A stretch of 9,602 bases of DNA from Chloroflexota bacterium (GCA_947483025.1 CANKMK010000014.1:1-9602); one strand, 5' to 3'. Shown: positions 1 to 6,547, counted from the first letter of the stretch. Notes: generated by a model from the sequence alone, not told the origin. Made by a program: numbers and translations.

Positions 1-467
1 AGGTCCACCACCGCATTCGGCAGCGTTGTTGCGTAGGCGAGGAGTGCGAGTGCGACACCGTAGGCAATGGTGCTGAGTGCTGGGAGGCGCCGCTTGCGGT
101 CAAAGACGATGGCGGCGGCACAAATGCCGAAGGCGAAGGAGATGGTGAACTCGTAGAGGTTCCCCCATGGCCCGCGGCCGACGACGATGGCGCGTGTGAT
201 GAGCGCAACGCCCAGTGATCCGGTTGCGATGACGGCGAGCGCTGCTGCAATCGAACTGATCGGGCTGGATGATTCGGCGACCGTCGGCGCGCCACCATCG
301 AGTTGTTCGGCGAGATTGCCGCGCATCGAAGCTGTGGCGGTCGCGAGTCGTGGTCGAACGGATCGGTCTCCCTGGGCTACGAGGACAAGGTGCACGACAT
401 AGAGGGCGAAGGCGCCGACGAGGGCAATGGTGCCAACGACGACGAGATAGAAGGAGAGGGTCGCCAC
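1..467 (-). CDS. ccsB: CcsA/ResC-family cytochrome c biogenesis protein, N-terminal part (cut by window edge)
   Basis: This is the first 155 residues of a membrane protein of system II cytochrome c maturation, which moves haem across the membrane and attaches it to apocytochromes with ResB/Ccs1. Hydrophobic segments lie near residues 4-31, 72-96, 104-122 and 129-148. Between the second and third is GPWGNLYEF (residues 99-107), which matches the conserved 'WGNxYEF' segment of CcsA/CcsB/ResC proteins. The haem-binding WWD motif expected in the C-terminal half lies outside the window. The start is GTG at 467-465, directly after the TAA stop of the upstream gene and in the same frame, so no earlier start is possible without reading through that stop. 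A loop of about 40 residues (33-71) follows the first helix. The family is clear from the motif and topology; whether ResB lies next to it cannot be seen. Confidence 0.78.
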   Translation of the reverse strand, partial: MATLSFYLVVVGTIALVGAFALYVVHLVLVAQGDRSVRPRLATATASMRGNLAEQLDGGAPTVAESSSPISSIAAALAVIATGSLGVALITRAIVVGRGPWGNLYEFTISFAFGICAAAIVFDRKRRLPALSTIAYGVALALLAYATTLPNAVVD

Positions 468-947
468 TTAGGCGCGAGCCGCGCCGCCCGGAGGCGGTGC
501 AGCAGGGCGCTCCAAGGCGATCGGCGTTCGCGCGCGCAGCTCAAGGCCGCAGGCGTCGCAGGTGCTGCGCTCCGCCATCCGAACAGCAAGGCAGCTGGGG
601 CAGGCAATCAGGAGCGGCTCACCGCGGATCGATCGGGTGCTCCCATTTGGGTAGATGGCCGCCTCGCTGGCGGCGTACGGGCGTCCGGCAGGGAAGTGCG
701 GTCGCCCATCGGCACCAATCGGGGCGGGGGTGGGGAGAGGCGCGCCGATCTTGAGCTGCGCTCCACGCTTGGTGATGCCGACCAGGGTCCAGATGCCGCC
801 CGTCGAGAAGAGCCAGAGCAGTACGAGGGGGGCAATAAAGAGCGGGAGGAGACCGATCAGCGCGGCCCAGTCTGGCGTGACGATGGCGGGGACGAGCGTG
901 CTGACCCAGGCGAAGAACTCGGCGATGCGTGCACCAATTTCACTCAT
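468..947 (-). CDS. Small membrane protein with C-terminal four-cysteine zinc ribbon, function unknown
   Basis: I do not recognise a named family for this 159-residue protein. It has a short amphipathic N-terminus, one strong hydrophobic stretch at about residues 27-57 (one long or two short membrane segments), and a polar middle part rich in Pro and Gly. A CxxC-x10-CxxC module follows (Cys116, Cys119, Cys130, Cys133), typical of a zinc ribbon. The last 15 residues are Ala/Pro-rich. The ATG at 947-945 has AGGA about 8 bases upstream. The gene starts 9 bases after the nuclease stop and ends at the TAA directly before the ccsB GTG, so it should be co-transcribed and translationally coupled. Being next to ccsB could hint at a role at the membrane in cytochrome maturation or redox work, but that is only context. 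The coding call is well supported by tight packing and the cysteine spacing. Confidence 0.72.
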   Translation of the reverse strand: MSEIGARIAEFFAWVSTLVPAIVTPDWAALIGLLPLFIAPLVLLWLFSTGGIWTLVGITKRGAQLKIGAPLPTPAPIGADGRPHFPAGRPYAASEAAIYPNGSTRSIRGEPLLIACPSCLAVRMAERSTCDACGLELRARTPIALERPAAPPPGGAARA

Positions 948-956
948 AGATGGATC

Positions 957-1460
957 CTAGCGGGGGCGCGGCGGACGCGTTGACGGGCCACGTTTCTGTG
1001 TCGACCCGCGCCCCGGGCGCCAACGTCGTTCGGCGTCACCCTCGTCTTTCCCCGGTGCCGTCCGTCGCGGGCCCGACCCCCCGATGCTCGGGGGGCGCCC
1101 GCCGGTTCCAACAAGTGGTGTGCGCGGTGGGCCGCCGATCGCGTCGCGGAAGTAGCGGGCGCTGACGACCGAGGTGCCGAGCGCGGTGCACCGTGCGGCC
1201 AAGCCGCGGTCATCGGTAATGACAACGATGCGGTCCGCGGAGCCAGGATCCGGGGTGCCGATCGCTTCGACGATCTTGTCGTCGGCCGAGCGGGCACCCC
1301 CATCGCGGAAGACCTCGATCGCGACCCCTGGAGTAATGGTTCGGCGCAGCGTCGCCTCTAGGTTGTTCAGGCGACCCTCATCCCGTCCGCCGACGAGGTT
1401 GTTGCCATCCACCAGCAGGCGCTTCGCGTTGCGAAGGGTGACGCGCTCCTGATCTACCAT
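957..1460 (-). CDS. NYN/PIN-type (YacP-like) ribonuclease with basic disordered tail
   Basis: The protein has 167 residues. Residues 13-105 look like a NYN domain (PIN-like metal-dependent RNase fold): strand 1 with LLVDGNNLVG (Asp18, Asn20/21), a central ADDKIVEAI helix (Asp60, Asp61), and IVVITDDRGLAARC (Asp83, Asp84). These acidic positions are where YacP/Rae1-like and other NYN nucleases bind metal. From about residue 109 to the end the chain is low complexity and dominated by Gly, Pro and Arg, with a strongly basic end suited to binding RNA. The ATG at 1460 is preceded by AAGGAG about 9 bases upstream. It is the first gene of a minus-strand operon with the zinc-ribbon protein and ccsB. 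The gap to the divergent phosphatase gene is only 6 bases. Nuclease activity is inferred from the fold; the exact RNA target is unknown. Confidence 0.75.
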   Translation of the reverse strand: MVDQERVTLRNAKRLLVDGNNLVGGRDEGRLNNLEATLRRTITPGVAIEVFRDGGARSADDKIVEAIGTPDPGSADRIVVITDDRGLAARCTALGTSVVSARYFRDAIGGPPRTPLVGTGGRPPSIGGSGPRRTAPGKDEGDAERRWRPGRGSTQKRGPSTRPPRPR

Positions 1461-1469
1461 CGCCTCATG
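1455..1469 (+). promoter_or_regulatory. Candidate leaderless promoter of the HAD phosphatase gene
   Basis: TACCAT (1455-1460) fits a TANNNT -10 element and ends exactly 6 bases before the ATG at 1467, so transcription would begin at or next to the A of the start codon. No Shine-Dalgarno is visible before this ATG and no convincing -35 is seen. The element lies inside the first codons of the divergent nuclease gene. The call rests on position and on the same layout before the LysE gene. Confidence 0.45.
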
Positions 1470-2306
1470 CTCCTTTGTGTTGACCTGGATGGGGTTGTCT
1501 ATCGCGGCAGTGAGCCGGTCCCTGGCGTTGGCCCGCTCCTTACTGAACGCGTTGCGGGTGGCGATCGCGTGATCTATGTCACCAACAACAGCTTCCTGCG
1601 CCGCGTTGAGTATCGCTCACGTATCGAAGCGTGTGGTGCTCCGCTCTCAACGCACGGCATCGTCACCGCCGCATCGGCCGTGGCGCAGCACTTTGTCGAC
1701 AAGGGGTATCGCCACATCTTGGTCTACGGGGCAGAGGGGCTCGCTGCCGAACTGCGCGACGCGGGGCTCGACGCCTGCCGCACCGCCGAGTTCGATGGGC
1801 CAGAGTCACTCGCCGTGTGGGGAGTGGACGCGGTAACGGTGGGCCTCGATCGTGAGTCTGATTGGCACGACCTCGCCGTTGCCACCGATGCTGTGCGCGC
1901 CGGCGCCCCACTGATCGTGCCGAATCGTGACGCCAACTACCCCGACCCTGGCCGGCTGGTGCCAGGGACGGGCGCAGCGGTGGCGGCGCTCGAGGCGGCG
2001 ACGGGGGTGCGCGCGATGGCGATTGGGAAGCCGGCGCCCGACCTGCTGCTGCAAGCGGCGGCACTCGACGGGAGCGACATTCGCGACGCGATCATGATCG
2101 GCGACTCTCCCGCGACCGACATTGCTGCGGCAAACGCGGCGGGATGTCGCTCCATTCTGCTGATGACCGGCGTTGGCGCTGGTGTTGGCGCGGTGCAGAT
2201 CAGCGACCTGCCCGAGGCGCAGCGGCCGACCTGGGTTGCGCGCGACGCAGCAGAGATGGCGGCGATTCTTACCGCCGCCGCGGGGGGCGGAGCAACGCGT
2301 GGCTAA
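1467..2306 (+). CDS. HAD-superfamily subfamily IIA phosphatase (NagD / phosphoglycolate phosphatase-like)
   Basis: A full-length cytosolic phosphatase of 279 residues, normal for HAD-IIA. Motif I is VDLDGVVYRG with the nucleophile Asp6 and acid/base Asp8. Motif II is VTNNS (Thr39). Lys188 in GKPAPDLL is motif III, and IGDSPATDIAAA (Asp213, Asp218) is motif IV. The cap between motifs II and III carries VPNRDANYPDPG (about residues 151-162), the usual HAD-IIA segment facing the substrate. The family dephosphorylates small molecules such as 2-phosphoglycolate, sugar phosphates or nucleotides; the substrate cannot be read from sequence. The ATG at 1467 places the DxD motif where the family has it. 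There is no Shine-Dalgarno before it, and a TACCAT hexamer sits 6 bases upstream, suggesting leaderless expression. Its end overlaps the next gene by 8 bases, so the two are probably coupled. Confidence 0.9.
   Translation: MLLCVDLDGVVYRGSEPVPGVGPLLTERVAGGDRVIYVTNNSFLRRVEYRSRIEACGAPLSTHGIVTAASAVAQHFVDKGYRHILVYGAEGLAAELRDAGLDACRTAEFDGPESLAVWGVDAVTVGLDRESDWHDLAVATDAVRAGAPLIVPNRDANYPDPGRLVPGTGAAVAALEAATGVRAMAIGKPAPDLLLQAAALDGSDIRDAIMIGDSPATDIAAANAAGCRSILLMTGVGAGVGAVQISDLPEAQRPTWVARDAAEMAAILTAAAGGGATRG
1470..1475 (-). promoter_or_regulatory. Shine-Dalgarno site of the NYN nuclease gene, inside the divergent HAD gene
   Basis: On the minus strand AAGGAG, then nine bases, precedes the nuclease ATG at 1460. 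The site lies within the second and third codons of the HAD gene on the other strand. The nuclease mRNA leader must therefore be antisense to the beginning of the HAD transcript. Confidence 0.55.
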
Positions 2307-3300
2307 CAGCTTCCTCGAACTCTGGCGCGTAGCGGGTCGGGAGCGCCAAGCTGGGAAGACGGGGTCACTCCCCGCCCCACTCGATCGCCTGAACGGCGAG
2401 ATGCTGGCGGCACGTGACGGCGCACACCCGCTGGCATTCTTGGCCAGCACTGAGCTCCTGACACCGTGCACCGGCGCGCTCTCGGGCTCTCTTGAGGTAA
2501 CACCCGGCAGCATTGTTGGCGGTGAGATCCATGCCCGCCTTCGGGTCCGCGCGACCAAAGAGATCAAGGGGCGCGGAACGCGCGTTGCCCTAAAGGGGCA
2601 TCTCGTGCGCGAGGTCACGCAATCACACACGGAGAAGGTTGGCGATCAGGAGCACACCACGACCTGGATCGAGGTGATGGCCACAGAGATCGCCAACGTG
2701 CCACTGATTGAGATTGCCGTGCCAGCAACGCTCGCCCCCGGTGACGAGATCGATCTCAAGATCCTTGCACCCGCGCCGAAACTCGGACCACCCTCTCTGC
2801 ATCTCGGTGTCTACATGGTGGTGTGGACGCTCCAGGTGGAGTGGGATATCGCCGCGGGCGTCGACGAGCGTGTAGCTGCCGTGATTGACGTGGCGCAGAA
2901 TCCAGACCTGCTTCGGTCAGGTGTCCTTTCGCTCGGCCCCTCCGCAATGATGGCCGCCTGGTCGGAGGGGGAGGTCTCCATGGATGTTGACCCGGCACCA
3001 CCGATCGCTCCAGGTGGGGCGTTGCGCGTCAACGTTCGTTGGCCGAGCGCCTCTGGTGGCCGCGGTGCACGTGTTGAACTCTATGCCGACCTGAAGATGG
3101 CGCCGCCCGTGCGCATTGCTGCCGCCGAGCTGCAAACGAGCGACCTTGCGAAGGGGAGCCTCATTACGTTCGAGATTCCGAGTGACGCGCCGCCGGTGTT
3201 CGACGGTGCGGGCCTCTCGCTCCGCTATCGCATCCGTGCGCTCATCGATCGACCGCTGCGCAGCGATCTCGCTGCGGAGCGCAACGTGGTGATCGGCTAA
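2299..3300 (+). CDS. Probable arrestin-fold (Spo0M-like) two-domain beta-sandwich protein
   Basis: A 333-residue protein without signal peptide or membrane helix. It appears to have two beta-rich domains, about residues 55-195 and 213-333. The second has the sequence pattern of arrestin-like proteins: a strand ending in LITFEIPSDAPPVFDGAG (about 288-305) followed by LSLRYRIRALIDRP (306-319). The first has SLEVTPGSIVGGEIHARLRV (64-83), and a polar segment rich in acidic residues and His follows at about 101-128. Arrestin-fold proteins usually act as scaffolds or adaptors rather than enzymes, and I see no catalytic motif. I chose GTG at 2299 because GGCGGAG lies just upstream and a longer reading would sit wholly inside the phosphatase gene. 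The 8-base overlap with that gene suggests coupled translation. The coding call is firm; the fold is inferred from pattern, not alignment. Confidence 0.62.
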   Translation: MANSFLELWRVAGRERQAGKTGSLPAPLDRLNGEMLAARDGAHPLAFLASTELLTPCTGALSGSLEVTPGSIVGGEIHARLRVRATKEIKGRGTRVALKGHLVREVTQSHTEKVGDQEHTTTWIEVMATEIANVPLIEIAVPATLAPGDEIDLKILAPAPKLGPPSLHLGVYMVVWTLQVEWDIAAGVDERVAAVIDVAQNPDLLRSGVLSLGPSAMMAAWSEGEVSMDVDPAPPIAPGGALRVNVRWPSASGGRGARVELYADLKMAPPVRIAAAELQTSDLAKGSLITFEIPSDAPPVFDGAGLSLRYRIRALIDRPLRSDLAAERNVVIG

Positions 3301-3316
3301 GCGACGCTGCGCAGCG
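3254..3316. repeat. Duplicated 12-base palindrome flanking the convergent gene ends; possible bidirectional terminator
   Basis: The perfect palindrome CGCTGCGCAGCG occurs at 3254-3265 and again at 3305-3316, 51 bases apart, on either side of the shared stop codons at 3297-3300. A further half-site CGCTGCG at 3270-3276 pairs with CGCAGCG at 3259-3265 to make a 7-base-pair stem with an ATCT loop. No T-tract follows on either strand, so this is not a standard intrinsic terminator. All of it lies in coding sequence. Confidence 0.5.
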
Positions 3317-3932
3317 CCGTCACGGCGATGCTCGTACCGAATCCAATGATGAGCACTTGTCCAACGATGCGCGTTGCGGTGACCGCACGCTCTGGAAGGA
3401 TTCGACCCGCCGCCGCGCCAATCCCCCCCAACAAGAGTTGCCACGAGAGGCTCGCACCCGCGGCACCAAGGGTGAAGGCGACGGCGTTGATCGGGTCACT
3501 CCCGAGACCGGGGAGCCCGATGGCGAGCGCCAAGAAGTAGAGGATCGTTGCAGGGTTGATTGCGGTGAGGGCGATGAAACGGAGGTAGAGCTGCCGTGCA
3601 CTCCCACGCACGCGCGGATCGGTGGCGGCATCCGCCCTAGTGCTTGTAGCGCGCAGCGAGAGGAGTCCGCGCACGCCGATTGAGATCAGAATCCCGCCGG
3701 AGAGGACCTGGAGCGGCACGAGCGCAACGGCAAGGAACTGGCTCAGGAGGCCGCCCACCACGAGCGCTAACGAGCAGAAGAGGAGGTCGACCGTCGCTGC
3801 ACCTGCACCAGCGGCAAAGCCGCGGCGGAGGCCACCGATCATCCCCGTCTCAATGATGAGGACCGCGATCACGCCAACAGGGACAGCGATTGCGTAGCCG
3901 GCGAATACACCCGCGAGCAGAGCGTCAAGCAT
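3297..3932 (-). CDS. LysE/RhtB-family amino acid exporter-like membrane protein
   Basis: A 211-residue integral membrane protein with about six helices (near residues 4-27, 37-60, 65-91, 114-139, 147-172 and 188-208). Length and topology match LysE-type translocators, which export amino acids or other small solutes by proton exchange. Family-like features are the N-terminal G-x-A-x-A-V-P-V-G segment (residues 11-20) and INPATILYF (125-133) at the start of the fourth helix. The loop at 92-112 is charged and probably cytosolic. The substrate cannot be predicted. The ATG at 3932 has no Shine-Dalgarno; TATGAT ends 6 bases upstream, which points to a leaderless transcript. Its TAG stop overlaps the TAA of the convergent arrestin-like gene (3297-3300), so transcripts of the two genes probably collide or overlap at their 3' ends. 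Confidence 0.85.
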   Translation of the reverse strand: MLDALLAGVFAGYAIAVPVGVIAVLIIETGMIGGLRRGFAAGAGAATVDLLFCSLALVVGGLLSQFLAVALVPLQVLSGGILISIGVRGLLSLRATSTRADAATDPRVRGSARQLYLRFIALTAINPATILYFLALAIGLPGLGSDPINAVAFTLGAAGASLSWQLLLGGIGAAAGRILPERAVTATRIVGQVLIIGFGTSIAVTALRSVA

Positions 3933-3944
3933 CGGTGCATCATA
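3930..3944 (-). promoter_or_regulatory. Candidate leaderless promoter of the LysE-type gene
   Basis: On the minus strand TATGAT (3944-3939) matches five of six bases of the TATAAT -10 consensus. The six bases GCACCG follow, and then comes the ATG at 3932. No Shine-Dalgarno precedes the ATG, so the transcript probably begins at the start codon. No clear -35 is present. TACGGT on the plus strand (3943-3948) overlaps it and could serve the divergent NDUFA9-like gene. Confidence 0.5.
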
Positions 3945-3993
3945 CGGTAGAGCGGCGACCCGAAGAGGTCCCCGAAGCGAATTGGGAGGTTCT

Positions 3994-4926
3994 ATGGCGC
4001 GAGTCTTTCTTACCGGCGCAACGGGTTTTGTTGGAAGTCACGTGCTGCCGGCACTACTGAGCGCAGGGCACTCTGTTACCGCTCTTGTGCGCAGCGATGC
4101 ACGCGCGACGGCGCTGCTCGCGCGCGTGGCCGCCTCCCCAGGAAAACTAGAAACGCGCATCGGCCACGTCAACGATCGCGCCTCACTCGACGCCGCGATG
4201 GTTGGCTGCGACGCAGTGGTGCACCTTGTGGCACTAGCGCGCGACTGGAACGACGGTGCCGACCTTGAACGCGTCAACGCCGTAGGCACCGCCACCATCG
4301 TCGCCGCAGCCGAGGCGGCCGGCATCAAGCGCTTCATTCATCTCGGTGCACTGGGCGTGCAGGAGCGACCAGAGTTGCACTACGCCAGCTCCAAAGCGCG
4401 TGGCGAGGGCTTTGTTCGCGCCTCATCACTGGACTGGACGATCCTGAAGCCGAGCCTGATCTGGGGTGAGCGCGACGGCTTCTTCAACATCGTCGCGACG
4501 CTCGTCAAGATTCCTGCGCCAGCCGTACCAGTCCCTGGCAACGGGAAGAGCCGCTTCCAGCCGGTCTGGGTCGGCGATGTGGCCCGTGCCATCGTGCAGG
4601 TTCTCGAGGCGCCGAAGGGGAGCATCAAGGCCTCCTTCGAACTTGGTGGCCCGCGTTACTGGACGTATTCCGAGATCACGCGCGAGGTAGCGCGTGCACT
4701 TGGGAAGCGCCGCATCATCATCCCAATGCCGGTGCCACTCATCACCCTCGTGGCGCGCATCTCTGAGGCGATTCGCCTCCCATTCCCCGTTGCAACAGAC
4801 CAGTTGCGCCAGTTGGCACTAGATAACATCGGCGCTACGGATGCGGTCGAGCGTGAGCTCGGCTTTGCCCCAGTCGATATGGGTGGCCGCCTCGGCTACC
4901 TGAAGCGCAAGATCGGCAAGCAGTAG
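3994..4926 (+). CDS. NDUFA9-like atypical SDR, NAD(P)-binding protein
   Basis: A 310-residue Rossmann-fold protein of the extended/atypical short-chain dehydrogenase group resembling the complex I subunit NDUFA9. The nucleotide-binding motif TGATGFVGSH spans residues 7-16. DAVVHLVA (73-80) is the family strand-4 signature, and Tyr130 with Lys134 in HYASSKARGE supply the YxxxK pair. The stretch from 147 on (DWTILKPSLIWGERDGFFN) and FQPVWVGDVARAI (188-200) are typical of NDUFA9-type proteins. In bacteria these act as free reductase/epimerase-like or quinone-linked accessory proteins; here the substrate is unknown. The ATG at 3994 is chosen because GGGAGGT stands just before it (short spacing of 3-4 bases); an in-frame TTG at 3982 lies upstream of that site. 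It precedes pepA by 25 bases and is probably co-transcribed with it. Confidence 0.85.
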   Translation: MARVFLTGATGFVGSHVLPALLSAGHSVTALVRSDARATALLARVAASPGKLETRIGHVNDRASLDAAMVGCDAVVHLVALARDWNDGADLERVNAVGTATIVAAAEAAGIKRFIHLGALGVQERPELHYASSKARGEGFVRASSLDWTILKPSLIWGERDGFFNIVATLVKIPAPAVPVPGNGKSRFQPVWVGDVARAIVQVLEAPKGSIKASFELGGPRYWTYSEITREVARALGKRRIIIPMPVPLITLVARISEAIRLPFPVATDQLRQLALDNIGATDAVERELGFAPVDMGGRLGYLKRKIGKQ

Positions 4927-4934
4927 GCGCCTAC
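4923..4934. repeat. 12-base perfect palindrome over the NDUFA9-like gene's stop codon
   Basis: GTAGGCGCCTAC is its own reverse complement and includes the TAG stop. It sits between the NDUFA9-like gene and the Shine-Dalgarno of pepA. It could be a small operator or RNA-processing site, or chance; there is no further stem or T-tract. Confidence 0.35.
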
Positions 4935-4951
4935 GCGCGAGGGAGGATCAG

Positions 4952-6544
4952 ATGAAGATCGCCATCTCAGTCAAGGGCGCTGCGGCCAAGGCGGGCGTCT
5001 TGGTTATCCCAGTCTTCAGTGATCAGCTCGACGCGCCGCACCTTCGTGAGGCCGACAGCAAGAGTGGCGGACGCATCGCTGCCCTACGTGCGATTGGCGA
5101 GGGGACAGGGAGCCGTTACAGCTGCACCCTCACCAGCGCTGGCCGCCTTCCCGCTGATCACCTGCTCCTCGTCGGAGCCGGTGCTCGCGCCGACTTCGGA
5201 CGACAAGAGCTGCAGCGCTGGGCGTCGGCGGCAACGCGTCGACTCGCAGGGCGCAAGGTCACGCGACTCGCCATCGATGCCACCGGCATCATCGCCGCGT
5301 TGACCAGCACCGCACCGGCACTCCGTGCCGAGGGTGGCGCATCGTTCGGCGCAGGCCTCTCAACGAACGCCACCAAGCAGAGTGATGCAGCGGTGATCGC
5401 CGTCGACTTCATTGTGCGCGGTGTCATCGACGGCTCCTTCCATGAAGGTGTCGGCGGAAAGAGCGTCATTGAAGCGCAGCCAGCCGCACTCACCGTGCTC
5501 GAGATCATCGTGCCAAGTGGCACGGATCTCGCCGCCGCACAAGAAGGCGCACGTCGCGCCGAAATCATTGCGAGCGGCGTGGTGCGCACACGACGCTGGT
5601 CGAACTATCCTGCGAATGAGATGCCGCCCCTCGGCATTGCCGAAGAGGCGCGCGATCGCGCGCGTGCCGTTGGCCTGCGCGCCACCATCATCACCGCCGC
5701 GCAGTTGCAGCGCATGGGCGCCGGTATGTTGTACGCCGTCGGCAAAGGCTCAAAGAATCCGCCGTGCCTCGTGGTGCTCTCCGGCGGCAAGCCCGGCGCA
5801 AAAGATCCGCTCGGCCGCCGTCTCGCGATGGTCGGCAAGGGCGTCTGTTTCGATACCGGTGGCATTTCACTGAAGCCACCGGCTGAGATGGAAGAGATGA
5901 AGCACGACAAGAACGGCGCGATCGCCGTGCTCGAGGCTGCGGCGACGATTGCGCAGCTTGACCCAGGCCGCCCGATTCATGCGGTTGCTGCCTGTGTTGA
6001 GAACATGCCGGGTGGAAACGCCACGAGACCGGGCGATGTGGTCACCGCCCTCAACGGAAAGCGTGTCGAAATCACCAACACCGACGCGGAGGGGCGCCTC
6101 ATCCTCGGCGATGCACTTCATTACGCCGAACGAGAGCTCGGCGCAACGCATCTCGTTGACGTGGCGACACTCACCGGCATCGCGTACTCCGCATACGGCG
6201 GCGAGGTCGCTGCTACCTGCGGAACAGATGCAGGCTTCCTCGATGAATTCCACCTCGCCGCACGCCGTGCAGGGGAGGTCTACTGGCCGTATCCGCTGGC
6301 CGAGGCCTATATGAAGAACATGTCGACCTGGTCGGCCGACTTCCAGAATTCGGGCACGCGTGAGGCATCACTGATCCGTAGCGGCCTCTTCTTGCGCGAA
6401 TTCGTGACCGTGCCGTGGGTGCATCTCGATATCGCAGGGACCGCCTATCGCCGCGGCGTTGCCCCATTCGCCGGTCGCGGCTCCACGGGGGCGGCACACA
6501 CCTCCCTCGTCGAGCTGGCTATGGGGGGTGGCGTCCGCCGCTGA
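4952..6544 (+). CDS. pepA: Leucyl aminopeptidase, peptidase family M17
   Basis: A complete cytosolic dizinc/dimanganese aminopeptidase of 530 residues that releases N-terminal amino acids from peptides and normally forms hexamers. The less conserved N-terminal domain covers about residues 1-190; the catalytic domain follows. All metal and catalytic residues of E. coli PepA are found at a constant offset of 26: Lys296, Asp301, Lys308, Asp319, Asp378, Glu380 and Arg382, in the contexts VGKGVCFDTGGISLK, MKHDKNGA and NTDAEGRL. The usual Met after the metal-binding Asp319 is Lys here, a mild variation. The start ATG has GGGAGGA five bases upstream. The C-terminal end (HLDIAGTAY, then PFAGRGSTGA) is normal for the family. 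The gene follows the NDUFA9-like gene closely and precedes the M23 gene by 40 bases. Confidence 0.95.
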   Translation: MKIAISVKGAAAKAGVLVIPVFSDQLDAPHLREADSKSGGRIAALRAIGEGTGSRYSCTLTSAGRLPADHLLLVGAGARADFGRQELQRWASAATRRLAGRKVTRLAIDATGIIAALTSTAPALRAEGGASFGAGLSTNATKQSDAAVIAVDFIVRGVIDGSFHEGVGGKSVIEAQPAALTVLEIIVPSGTDLAAAQEGARRAEIIASGVVRTRRWSNYPANEMPPLGIAEEARDRARAVGLRATIITAAQLQRMGAGMLYAVGKGSKNPPCLVVLSGGKPGAKDPLGRRLAMVGKGVCFDTGGISLKPPAEMEEMKHDKNGAIAVLEAAATIAQLDPGRPIHAVAACVENMPGGNATRPGDVVTALNGKRVEITNTDAEGRLILGDALHYAERELGATHLVDVATLTGIAYSAYGGEVAATCGTDAGFLDEFHLAARRAGEVYWPYPLAEAYMKNMSTWSADFQNSGTREASLIRSGLFLREFVTVPWVHLDIAGTAYRRGVAPFAGRGSTGAAHTSLVELAMGGGVRR

Positions 6545-6547
6545 GGC

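Noticed and set aside
187..983. Long plus-strand open frames opposite the ccsB and zinc-ribbon genes
   Set aside because: They are Arg/Gly/Ala-rich readings without domain pattern, opposite genes with clear motifs; typical of high-GC antisense frames.
2173..2298. Longer start (ATG at 2173) for the arrestin-like gene
   Set aside because: The extra 42 residues lie wholly within the HAD gene, are Arg-rich shadow sequence, and GTG at 2299 has its own GGCGGAG.
3982..3993. TTG start for the NDUFA9-like gene
   Set aside because: The Shine-Dalgarno GGGAGGT lies after this TTG and serves the ATG at 3994.
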